Shown: positions 9,844 through 18,083, counted from the stretch's first letter. The stretch: DNA of 33,600 nt from Candidatus Woesearchaeota archaeon (GCA_018302085.1 JAGWAF010000049.1:1-33600), one strand, 5' to 3'. Notes: generated from the letters alone by a model not told the origin. A program made the numbers and translations.

Positions 9844-10706
9844 AGCAAGAGCACCACACCAAAAATCATCACGCAACAGGATATTGTACGGACCCCTAAG
9901 TTATGCTCATGAAACAGTCTACCACCCATAATCACGGAGAACAAAGAACCTAAACTTAAAATAGGAGTGACAAGGCTGATAAGCACCTCAGGGTTTGCAA
10001 CGGTGGTAAAGTACAAGTAATCCCCTACTAGAGTTGCAATCGAAAAACCTATTATGTATTTCCAACTTTTTTTCAAAGTAGAAAGAAGATCTTGATACCC
10101 TCCGTATAGGAAACTGCTAATAAGAAAGTAGGAAGAAAAAACTAGCGCGTAATCAACAAAGAAGAATGTGAGGACATCAGCTTGTTTCAAAATAATTTTA
10201 TCAAGCAGGATAGAAAATGCGGTGAACAACAAAGCAGTAAAGATGTACGCCAAATAACGCTTCGGTAAAATTTTGAATCTTTTGATGATATGAAAAATAT
10301 ATTTATCGGTTTCCAACAGGGTAGTGCCTGCGATCAGTAATACAGCGCCTCCGAAATTGGAGGGAGTCCATCGCTCCCCTAAAAAAACAAAAGCGAGAAT
10401 GAAAACATACAATGTTGTTAAGGTTCTCATGGGTGCAACCTGGGAAAGCTCCATATGACGAGCTGCCTTAACAAAGAGGAGCCATGCAATTGAAACACAC
10501 ACTACTTTTATCAACATCAAAAAATATAATGAAATGGACCAGTCAAAATTCATTTGAGGTATAAAAGGAAGTAACATCAACAAAACGATGAATGTAATGC
10601 TCAGCAGAAATTCTAAAGAATGCTGTCTAAAGAGAGCTTTTTTAAGGTAGATATCCGCAATCCCTATACACGCTGCACTGAGCAATGCAAGCACAAACCA
10701 TTCCAT
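9837..10706 (-). CDS. EamA/DMT-superfamily transporter
   Basis: About ten hydrophobic segments; MEWFVLALLSAACIGIADIYLKKAL start; APMRTLTTLYVFILAFVFLGERWTPSNFGGAVLLIAGT. Confidence 0.78.
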   Translation of the reverse strand: MEWFVLALLSAACIGIADIYLKKALFRQHSLEFLLSITFIVLLMLLPFIPQMNFDWSISLYFLMLIKVVCVSIAWLLFVKAARHMELSQVAPMRTLTTLYVFILAFVFLGERWTPSNFGGAVLLIAGTTLLETDKYIFHIIKRFKILPKRYLAYIFTALLFTAFSILLDKIILKQADVLTFFFVDYALVFSSYFLISSFLYGGYQDLLSTLKKSWKYIIGFSIATLVGDYLYFTTVANPEVLISLVTPILSLGSLFSVIMGGRLFHEHNLGVRTISCCVMIFGVVLLLW

Positions 10707-10707
10707 G

Positions 10708-11730
10708 TTACAAAAATTCCCCCAACCCCTTCTGATGACCTTTCGTGTCAACAATTTTGCTTAACGAGCTAGTGATTCTTTCTTTTGAAAAGTCGTGTTC
10801 TCCTACGAGCAGTTCAACAATTTTTTCCGCATTCGGTTTTTTCCAGGTTAAATGGTACTCATCTGTCATCTGCATTTTTTTGAACAGGTTAAAAATTTCT
10901 TTCCAATCGTGGGGAGAGTACTCACTCCACTTGACATCTTTGAAGAGCTTATCAAAATCTTTTTTGTACTCTTTGACTAATTTTAAACCGTTTTTAGGAC
11001 CAATACCCTTGATACCTGCTCTGTTATAATCCGTTCCAATAAGCATGGACAGAACAATAAGCTGCTCCTGATCAATGCCCAGCTCATTAAGCATCTCACT
11101 GAGGACAATAAGCTCTGGCTTAATTTTTTCAAAACCTGCCCCCTTCTTTTTCTTTCCAGCAACAGAGAGGTTGTGAATAACTCTTGTCGCACCGTAGAGT
11201 AAACTATCATAATCCTGACTTACGACAGCGTAACCATCCCCCTTTCTCACCATATAAGCGGCTTGAGCTTCCCCTTCCGAAGGTGCCTGAATTATGGGTA
11301 ACCCAAAAGCGAGAATCAGCCGTTTTGCTTCCTCAATCATCTCTTTGGTTAAGACAGCAGTTCGTGAAGCATATTTTTTCATACTTTCAATGTCTTTTTC
11401 TTGGACTGCGACGCGGTATTTTGCCAAAGCTTCTTCTTTGATCAATGCACGACGTGCACGTTCCTCCTTCTTCAAAGCAGGGGCTTCTCCGTCAAATACA
11501 AAGACAAGTTTCATTCCTTTCTCCATAAAATTGGTTGTGCGCGAGAAGAGCCCCGCGAGGTGACTGGTGATGTTCCCTTTGCTGTCTAAAAGAGGGGTTC
11601 CATCACGCTGCCTAATCGTTGTAATCATTTGGTAGAGCAAGTTGAATGCGTCTATGATTAGGATCTTGCCATTCAGTTCCTCAAAACTTATTTCTTTGCG
11701 CGGCACCAACTCACGTATGTTAATTCCCAT
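10708..11730 (-). CDS. fen1: Flap endonuclease 1
   Basis: IDAFNLLYQMI, FVFDGEAPALKKEER, APSEGEAQAAYMVRKGDGYAVVSQDYDSLLYGA; C-terminal PIP-like QKGLGEFL. Confidence 0.96.
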   Translation of the reverse strand: MGINIRELVPRKEISFEELNGKILIIDAFNLLYQMITTIRQRDGTPLLDSKGNITSHLAGLFSRTTNFMEKGMKLVFVFDGEAPALKKEERARRALIKEEALAKYRVAVQEKDIESMKKYASRTAVLTKEMIEEAKRLILAFGLPIIQAPSEGEAQAAYMVRKGDGYAVVSQDYDSLLYGATRVIHNLSVAGKKKKGAGFEKIKPELIVLSEMLNELGIDQEQLIVLSMLIGTDYNRAGIKGIGPKNGLKLVKEYKKDFDKLFKDVKWSEYSPHDWKEIFNLFKKMQMTDEYHLTWKKPNAEKIVELLVGEHDFSKERITSSLSKIVDTKGHQKGLGEFL

Positions 11731-11753
11731 ATGGGGGTTGGGCTCAAATGAGT

Positions 11754-12680
11754 TTAAGAAAGTTGCGAAAATAGCACGCCCTTGAGACTGGCCAGGATAA
11801 ACTCCCTCGCTTTGGGACTCAATTCCCCAGAAGAGAGAAGAACTAGGGGAAGTTTTTGATCCTGGGCTTCAAGATATGCAGTGCTCAAATCTTCTGGGGA
11901 AATTTTCTTCTTGTTTTTTGCCTTGCAGAAATATTTTACTTCGCCCAAAGCGCTTGTAAAACTAATGATAAGATTGACTTCCTTTTTCTTTTTAACAAGG
12001 AAAGAAGAATGGATGGTGATATTTTTTTCTTTACAATGGTGTTCAATCAGTGAGTAAAAATCGTCATTGATTTGAGCTTGTTGCGTTGGTTGAGATTGTG
12101 TTTGGAGTGTAGACTGAACAATGCTGTGGGATGGTTGTATTTTCTCTTTTTTTATTTCCCGTTTCTCTTCCCTTTCTTCTTTTTTCTCATCTTTTATTTT
12201 CTTATCGTCCCTCTCCGCTTGCGGTTTCTCTACTTTGGGAGGCTCTAACAATTTTTTAATTTCTAGAGTTGCGTCGTCGTCAGAAAGAAGGTACCATTTC
12301 CAAAAGATTTCTTGCTGATTCTCGTACGTTACCTGCAAAGGAACTGCGAAATCCTTGATAGCGCGAAGACATACTTGGGTTAATGCGTCGCATGTCATGT
12401 CGCGGAGCACCTTGCTTGATTGTAGCAGTGCATACGCGCGCAGCTCTTTTTCATTGAGATGCATGTTAAACTTCTGAAGTTGGTCTTCCTGACCAGGCAA
12501 AAAATAAAGGGGGGTGCTTCCTACTTTTATTGAGGAGATTTTTACTTTTGTATTTGCGCTTAATTCAGAGAGAATGGCGCCAGCCATCATACCGTCCTTA
12601 CTAATATGCTTGGCAATTTGAGTGGGTGTACTGGGCCCGTGTAAACGCAGATAAGAAAGCGCTTGTTCTCGATAATCCAT
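11754..12680 (-). CDS. Hypothetical protein: N-terminal winged-HTH-like, charged linker, C-terminal possible restriction-endonuclease-like fold
   Basis: MDYREQALSYLRLHGPSTPTQIAKHISKDGMMAGAILSELS looks like a wHTH; Lys/Glu-rich linker; C-terminal VNLIISFTSALGEVKYFCKAKNKKKIS...KLPLVLLSSGELSPKA. Start moved from the ORF-track start. Confidence 0.6.
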   Translation of the reverse strand: MDYREQALSYLRLHGPSTPTQIAKHISKDGMMAGAILSELSANTKVKISSIKVGSTPLYFLPGQEDQLQKFNMHLNEKELRAYALLQSSKVLRDMTCDALTQVCLRAIKDFAVPLQVTYENQQEIFWKWYLLSDDDATLEIKKLLEPPKVEKPQAERDDKKIKDEKKEEREEKREIKKEKIQPSHSIVQSTLQTQSQPTQQAQINDDFYSLIEHHCKEKNITIHSSFLVKKKKEVNLIISFTSALGEVKYFCKAKNKKKISPEDLSTAYLEAQDQKLPLVLLSSGELSPKAREFILASLKGVLFSQLS

Positions 12681-12795
12681 AAAATAGGACAATGCTGATC
12701 GTTTTATATAGTTTATTGTTTGAGAAAAGACGTAGAGAAAAGATATACATTGAAAAGCACGCCATCTTTTTAAATTAAAACTTATTTCTCTTTGT

Positions 12796-13404
12796 ATGAC
12801 AATTGTTCTTGAGAAGTTGCTCACCCAAGCTTTAGAAGATATCGGCTTTGGAAATGGTGGAGAACACGTTATATACCAGTTACACCTTGAAGAGGTAAAC
12901 CTTAGAGAGATGCCACCGCCATACCAAGCCCAGTTAAAAAATAGAGCATTTGATTTGATGATGAACGAGATACCTGGACGTCTTAATAGAAAATTTGAAG
13001 GACAATTAATCAGACCTTTTGGCGCTAGAGAACTTGATGGAAAGGACCCTTCACTGTATAAGATATTATTTGAAACCTACTGTAATGCTACATTCTGGAG
13101 TGAGTATCATTCTCCTTTTAGCATGAGGTTATGGACTGGTGAATCAGGTTTTATTGTCGCGGTGGCACAATTAGGGCAGGGGTTTAACGCGATAGATATC
13201 GATCGAAGTAAAAAAATACAAAATGCGGGATGTGGATTTGATATGTTTAGAACACAACAAGGGTACGAAGTGTTTTTTGATAATCCTGTTGATGCAAGAA
13301 CTGTTTATGTTATGCATAGAATGTCCAATCCGTTGGAAGGACCTTCAGAAGATGTGCTAGCAACGATTGAAATGTTTAAAAAACTGAGACAACCCACACA
13401 GTGA
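12796..13404 (+). CDS. Hypothetical protein (weak resemblance to a GHKL-type fold)
   Basis: 202-aa intact ORF with its own ATG; SGFIVAVAQLGQGFNAIDIDRS...NAGCGFDMF vaguely resembles the G-x-G region of GHKL ATPases. Confidence 0.55.
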   Translation: MTIVLEKLLTQALEDIGFGNGGEHVIYQLHLEEVNLREMPPPYQAQLKNRAFDLMMNEIPGRLNRKFEGQLIRPFGARELDGKDPSLYKILFETYCNATFWSEYHSPFSMRLWTGESGFIVAVAQLGQGFNAIDIDRSKKIQNAGCGFDMFRTQQGYEVFFDNPVDARTVYVMHRMSNPLEGPSEDVLATIEMFKKLRQPTQ

Positions 13405-13416
13405 GACTAAACAAAT

Positions 13417-13953
13417 TCACGGCCTCAACCATCTGCATTCCCAATAACTGACATCATTTTCTTCATCGACAACCGCAATGAGAAGTCTTTTCTTAGTAGA
13501 ATGTGCCACTCTATTTTTCGCAGAGAAGTCATGCCATGTTAAGCTTTGTGATTCGTTCACAGGGAAAACAATCCATCGTGCGTGATCTTCTCCTGGTTTT
13601 ACACCACGATCATAGACGCGAAATTCTGCTCCGAATTTTAACGCGGTTTTAATGATGTAGCCGCGTTCTCTGATGTCACGATACACACAGTATTTAGTCC
13701 AGAACATTTTTTCAAGTCGCTGTGTTTTTTGGAGCAATTGATCAAATGTTATGGGACAATTTTTTCCGTCGAGAATGTGGATTTTTTCTTTTTCTAAAAG
13801 GTATGTGGATTCGAGCAGAGAAAGTTGCAAACTTCCGTTTGTAAGAATTTTTCCGTATGTACTTTGATTGAAGAGTTCTCTGGCCTGATCACTATTTTCG
13901 GTTAAGACCCTTTCTTTTGTAAACATAGCTTTGATGCTTTCTGGCTTTGTCAT
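13417..13953 (-). CDS. endA: tRNA-splicing endonuclease
   Basis: C-terminal catalytic region FGAEFRVYDRGVKPGEDHARWIVFPV (Tyr, His) and TKKRLLIAVVDEENDVSYWE (Lys). Confidence 0.9.
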   Translation of the reverse strand: MTKPESIKAMFTKERVLTENSDQARELFNQSTYGKILTNGSLQLSLLESTYLLEKEKIHILDGKNCPITFDQLLQKTQRLEKMFWTKYCVYRDIRERGYIIKTALKFGAEFRVYDRGVKPGEDHARWIVFPVNESQSLTWHDFSAKNRVAHSTKKRLLIAVVDEENDVSYWECRWLRP

Positions 13954-14041
13954 ATCATTTTTTCAGAGTGCTGTGCTTATAAAAGTTACTATAATTGTTA
14001 ACAATATTGTTATAAAAGATAAGCTGGGCTAAAGTGATGTT

Positions 14042-14110
14042 AATCTTTGTGCAAAGAAAAGCATTGCTTTTCTTGCACAGGAAATCATAGATTTCCTTGT
14101 GCCTAACTTT
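14042..14110. repeat. R2 double-hairpin intergenic repeat, copy 2 (covarying stems)
   Basis: TTTGTGCAAAGAAAAGCattGCTTTTCTTGCACAGGAAATCataGATTTCCTTGTGCCTAACTTT. Confidence 0.8.
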
Positions 14111-14139
14111 TGATTTTTCAATATTTTTTGTTATTATTG

Positions 14140-14227
14140 AGAAGTTTGAAATAATGAGAAATACTCAAACTTCTCTAGAGAACTTTGCCTAAAACACTCC
14201 ATTTTTTGCGTTTTGCAAAGTTCTCTA
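14140..14227. repeat. R1 double-hairpin intergenic repeat
   Basis: GAGAAGTTTGAAATAATGAGAAATACTCAAACTTCTCTAGAGAACTTTGCCTAAAACACTCCATTTTTTGCGTTTTGCAAAGTTCTCT. Confidence 0.88.
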
Positions 14228-14347
14228 TTCTTAATTTTATTCTTAATCTTGTTTATTACTCTATTTTTATTATTTTATTTTTAAGATGGCTCTATTTCTT
14301 TATGCTCCGTTATATTTGAAGCGTTATGCTCAGAGAAGGTTGAAATT

Positions 14348-14431
14348 AGAAAACGACACAAATAATAGGACTAAATGGTCGTTTTCTACTTAGAAACGGA
14401 CAGTAATGCCATAAAGGTTATGTCCGTTTCT
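14348..14431. repeat. Tandem pair of long inverted repeats (hairpins A and B)
   Basis: AGAAAACGAC(14348-14357)/GTCGTTTTCT(14378-14387); AGAAACGGACA(14392-14402)/TGTCCGTTTCT(14421-14431). Confidence 0.8.
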
Positions 14432-14509
14432 AAATAATAAGAAATACTCAAACTTCTCTAGAGAACTTTGCCTAAAACACTCCATTTTTTGACATTTGCA
14501 AAGTTCTCC
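14432..14509. repeat. R1 repeat, copy lacking the left arm of hairpin 1
   Basis: AAATAATAAGAAATACTCAAACTTCTCTAGAGAACTTTGCCTAAAACACTCCATTTTTTGACATTTGCAAAGTTCTCC; the left arm GAGAAGTTTGA is replaced by hairpin B's right arm. Confidence 0.8.
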
Positions 14510-14585
14510 TCAATAAAATTTTATAAAATTGATGGAAAAAAATTAAAAAAATATTTGAAAAGGGGAAAAAGACTGGTCGAACCGA

Positions 14586-14653
14586 AAAATCCTTGTGCAT
14601 AGAAATCTTGGATTTCTTGCACACAAAATCTTTGATTTTGTTGTGCCTAACTT
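14586..14653. repeat. R2 double-hairpin intergenic repeat, copy 3
   Basis: AATCCTTGTGCATAGAAATCttgGATTTCTTGCACACAAAATCtttGATTTTGTTGTGCCTAACTTT. Confidence 0.85.
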
Positions 14654-14714
14654 TACCTTCTCTTACCTGCAGACTAACGCAAACACATATAAACAAAAGA
14701 TCCGTATAAAGTGT

Positions 14715-15461
14715 ATGGAACTCACAGTTTTGGGGACAAGCAGCATGATCCCCACAAAGGAAAGAAATGTCTCTGGATATTTTCTTGCGTTTGAGAAAGA
14801 GGGCATCCTCCTTGACTGTGGAGAAGGAACTCAAAGACAGATGAATCATGCAGGCATTCGACGTACTAGAGTGACTCGCGTTCTCATTACCCATTGGCAT
14901 GGTGACCACGTTTCTGGACTCATAGGGTTATTACAAACGATAGGCAATGAAGAGCCTACGACAAAGTTAGAAGTCCATGGTCCTCAAGAAACCAAAAAAA
15001 GAATGCAACACCTCTTACAAAGTTGTGTCTTTGAAAATAAAGTTCAACTTGAAATCTACGAACACGATCCGAACTGGATGAGGGAAATATGTGAAGGAAA
15101 AAGTGTACACGTGGGCAAGATGGTTGTTAAGCCGGAACAAGTTACATTTGTAGAAAATGGAAAAAAGTTTGTTTATATTCCTGACACGACTCTTAACAAA
15201 TTCATTCCTATGCTCGCCAAAGATGCGGATGTTATGTTGATCGAATCGACGTACGCTGCTGATCTTCCTGAGAAAGCGGAGGAGTACATGCACTTAACAG
15301 CAAACGATGCTGCAATGATGGCACAACAAGCAAATGTGAAAAGGCTTGTCTTAACTCATTTTTCACAACGCTATAAAGAAGTAAGCCAAATTCAAAGTGA
15401 TGCATCAACTATTTTTCCTGAAACAGTATGCGCATATGATTTTATGAAGATAAAGGTTTGA
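14715..15461 (+). CDS. rnz: Ribonuclease Z (tRNA 3' processing, MBL fold)
   Basis: MELTVLGTSSMIPTKERNVSGYFLAFEKEGILLDCGEGTQRQM, HWHGDHVSGL, VLTHFSQRYKE. The ORF-track start at 14595 runs into repeat R2, so the ATG at 14715 is preferred. Confidence 0.93.
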   Translation: MELTVLGTSSMIPTKERNVSGYFLAFEKEGILLDCGEGTQRQMNHAGIRRTRVTRVLITHWHGDHVSGLIGLLQTIGNEEPTTKLEVHGPQETKKRMQHLLQSCVFENKVQLEIYEHDPNWMREICEGKSVHVGKMVVKPEQVTFVENGKKFVYIPDTTLNKFIPMLAKDADVMLIESTYAADLPEKAEEYMHLTANDAAMMAQQANVKRLVLTHFSQRYKEVSQIQSDASTIFPETVCAYDFMKIKV

Positions 15462-15669
15462 GACTCTTTGATGCGAGTTTGACATCCTCTTCTTTGATGG
15501 TTTTTCTTCCTGCGTGCAATGCAAACTTCACAGCGTCAGCAGCCAAATGCTCTGCAAATTCTTCGAGAACTTCTTTGAGTGCGACTTTGCCCTTATCTGA
15601 AACGCGCTCTGCCCCTCCAAACTTAAGAATTTTTTCCATCGCTGCCAAGGGTAATAATCGTTTTACCAT
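15442..15669 (-). CDS. Archaeal histone
   Basis: MVKRLLPLAAMEKILKFGGAERVSDKGKVALKEVLEEFAEHLAADAVKFALHAGRKTIKEEDVKLA. Overlaps the 3' end of rnz by 20 bp (convergent). Confidence 0.93.
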   Translation of the reverse strand: MVKRLLPLAAMEKILKFGGAERVSDKGKVALKEVLEEFAEHLAADAVKFALHAGRKTIKEEDVKLASKSLKPLSS

Positions 15670-15690
15670 ACTTTGTTCAAAGCTGCGTGG

Positions 15691-15700
15691 ATTTATAAAT
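15691..15700 (-). promoter_or_regulatory. TATA box of the histone gene
   Basis: ATTTATAAAT about 22-31 nt upstream of the histone ATG on the minus strand. Confidence 0.5.
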
Positions 15701-15794
15701 GTTTGTGGCAGTTTTTTTAGATTTTTTAATTTCTCCAAGGCTTGTTTTCGAAAGCTTTTTATACGGGAATGCGCTCAGATTTAAAAAGAGGTGT

Positions 15795-16028
15795 ATGTTT
15801 ATGGCTACCGACGCAATTCTCCGCGTTACGCTCGCGATTATTATTGGAACTCTCGCTGCAATTGTATACAGTTTACGCGTCCTCGTTCTTATGGAAAGAC
15901 GTGTTGCGCGCATGGAAAGACATATTGAAAGTATCGCACTGCGCATCGTTGAGGAAGAATACCGCATTGAGTCAGGTCTTGGCGCACGCGCTGCCAAAAA
16001 AGGAAGCAAGGGTAAAAAAAGAAGATAA
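15795..16028 (+). CDS. Small single-pass membrane protein with basic tail
   Basis: MFMATDAILRVTLAIIIGTLAAIVYSLRVLVLMERRVARMERH...KKGSKGKKRR. Confidence 0.6.
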   Translation: MFMATDAILRVTLAIIIGTLAAIVYSLRVLVLMERRVARMERHIESIALRIVEEEYRIESGLGARAAKKGSKGKKRR

Positions 16029-16036
16029 TTTTTCTT

Positions 16037-16951
16037 ATGACTTCTTTTTTGAAGACTACTGCCCAGGGGATAGAAAGTTTACGTATTCAGGGCGCGTCTG
16101 CCATTGCAAAGGCCGCGGTTCTTGCAATGAAGGATGTAGTGCATCATTCTAAAGCAAAAAAACCGAATGTATTATTATATGAGTTGCATGACGCGCAAAG
16201 ACAGCTTATTCGAACAAGACCCACAGAACCCTACTTAAGAAATAGCCTCAGATCCTGCCTCTACAAGCTGGTGATTGGTTCAGTGCCCAGTTTACGTGAG
16301 TCTGCACTCATGAGGATGCAGTGGACCTTGAAATTGCTCGAGAGAACCAATCAAGAGATCGCGGAAATAGGTGCGCGTCGTATTCCCAAAGGAGGTATTG
16401 TGTACACTCACTGTCATAGCTCTACTGTTGTTGCAGTTTTACGAGAGGCAAAACGCCAAGGAAAATCATTTATGGTGCACAATACCGAAACGAGACCTTC
16501 TTTTCAGGGAAGAATAACTGCAACACAACTTTCAAAGTTGGGCATTAAGGTACGACATTATGTTGACAGTGCAGCGAGACTTGCATTGAAGGACGCGGAT
16601 GTGATGTTGATTGGGGCGGATGCGATAACTGCAGAAGGCAAAGTCGCCAACAAAGTGGGCAGTGAACTCATTGCGGAGGCTGCGCAACGCATTGGCGTTC
16701 CCCTCTACGTCTGCACACCAAGTTTAAAATTTGACCCGCACACTCTGTTTGGATTTGAGGAGGTCCTTGAAGAACGCCATGCTACAGAGGTTTGGAAAAA
16801 CCCACCAAATGGGGTGAGTGTGGACAACCACGTATTTGAATTTGTGCAACCCGAACTCATTACTGGGATTATTTCAGAACTAGGTATCTTCAAACCTGAG
16901 TTATTGTTTTCAGAAATTAGAAGAAATTATCCATGGGTATTCCCACGATGA
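16037..16951 (+). CDS. eIF2B alpha-like / ribose-1,5-bisphosphate isomerase family protein
   Basis: GGIVYTHCHSSTVVAVLREAKRQGKSFMVHNTETRPSFQGRITATQL...DADVMLIGADAITAEGKVANKVGSELIAEAAQRIGVPLYVCTPSLKFDP. Confidence 0.88.
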   Translation: MTSFLKTTAQGIESLRIQGASAIAKAAVLAMKDVVHHSKAKKPNVLLYELHDAQRQLIRTRPTEPYLRNSLRSCLYKLVIGSVPSLRESALMRMQWTLKLLERTNQEIAEIGARRIPKGGIVYTHCHSSTVVAVLREAKRQGKSFMVHNTETRPSFQGRITATQLSKLGIKVRHYVDSAARLALKDADVMLIGADAITAEGKVANKVGSELIAEAAQRIGVPLYVCTPSLKFDPHTLFGFEEVLEERHATEVWKNPPNGVSVDNHVFEFVQPELITGIISELGIFKPELLFSEIRRNYPWVFPR

Positions 16952-16957
16952 TAAATC

Positions 16958-17455
16958 TCATAATTGTTTCTGTAAATCTCTAATCTCTTGCTCGATGTGT
17001 TCAATAGTTTTGCTATTGTCTTGTTGATTAAGAAGGTTTGCGCACTCAGGACACTTGTAGCTAAAGTCTGTGGATTGTTCGAAATTCAAGCGGATACACG
17101 CATTTGTACATAAAAAGTATTGATTTGCCTTTTCCTTTGTCAGGCGTTCCCTCAATTTTTCCAAACGTTTCTTCTTCAAATCTGTTGTAAGATAATTTAC
17201 TCGTTTGGGATTAAACGTCCAGTAGTAAATATACCATCCCTTTTGCTTGTCTTTTTTTCTTGTGAATGACACGAGGCTAGAATCGTAAAGTCGGTAAAGC
17301 TGATTTCTGATAGCGTTGATTTCTTGATGGGCATGCTCTGCAAGCTTAAATTCGGAAATATTTTTTTTATCTTTCAGAATTTTAACTAGTTCAATCACGT
17401 CCTGACCAGCAACCTGGGCGACTACTTCTTCTACAAGCTTATCAGAGACCTTCAT
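16958..17455 (-). CDS. tfe: Transcription factor E (TFIIE-alpha homolog)
   Basis: N-terminal wHTH EFKLAEHAHQEINAIRNQLYRLYDSSLVSFTRKKDKQKGWYIYYWTF and zinc ribbon CTNAC...CPEC. Confidence 0.9.
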   Translation of the reverse strand: MKVSDKLVEEVVAQVAGQDVIELVKILKDKKNISEFKLAEHAHQEINAIRNQLYRLYDSSLVSFTRKKDKQKGWYIYYWTFNPKRVNYLTTDLKKKRLEKLRERLTKEKANQYFLCTNACIRLNFEQSTDFSYKCPECANLLNQQDNSKTIEHIEQEIRDLQKQL

Positions 17456-17648
17456 ACAACCCCCGTCTTTTTAAGTGGTATGATTTTATAAACATTACTT
17501 TTTTAATGACTTTTTAAATCAGTTATTCTCTGATATTTAACGTTTATTTGGTATTTTTTATCTTTTTTTGGTTATAAATAGCTTTTTTAGGTGATATAAT
17601 AGAAAATAAGGAAGTATTAGCCATTTTCAAGCTCGAAAAGAGTTAATT

Positions 17649-18083
17649 TTAAAAAGAGTTGTTACTAGAAAATGAACCTGTATTTTGGGATTCTCTGAAT
17701 GTAATTAATTGCTCAAATGCTCTCCCCTTTTGCTCTGCATCCGACCGTGTAATGGAGAGTAACTTTCCAGAACTTTTCAAATGTTGGAGAGAAAGGAAGT
17801 ACCAAGGACTACGAAAAAAACGTATTCCGATCCAGGGTTCTGCCCCGAAACGTTGCGCAAATTCTGAAAGATGATCAAGTTCTTCCTTGTCAAAATATTT
17901 TGCTTCATCACTAGTAATCTTGCATTCGATGGCCAGCCTTCTTTGCCCATTGCCTGCAAGCACATCACAACAAGGATATTGCATAGAACCAGAACCCGCA
18001 GCCCTCAGCGCTGCCCATCCTTGTTGCCAGAAGAGGTGAATTAGCTCCCTTTCAGCATCACTGCCCTTCTTTTTCCTGTCCAT
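17649..18083 (-). CDS. hjc: Holliday junction resolvase Hjc
   Basis: MDRKKKGSDAERELIHLFWQQGWAALRAAGSGSMQYPCCDVLAGNGQRRLAIECKIT matches the archaeal Hjc nuclease core. Confidence 0.88.
   Translation of the reverse strand: MDRKKKGSDAERELIHLFWQQGWAALRAAGSGSMQYPCCDVLAGNGQRRLAIECKITSDEAKYFDKEELDHLSEFAQRFGAEPWIGIRFFRSPWYFLSLQHLKSSGKLLSITRSDAEQKGRAFEQLITFRESQNTGSFSSNNSF

Noticed and set aside
14472-14909. 145-aa minus ORF over the R1/R2 nest and rnz 5' end
   Set aside because: Antisense to RNase Z and translated repeat; no protein-like features.
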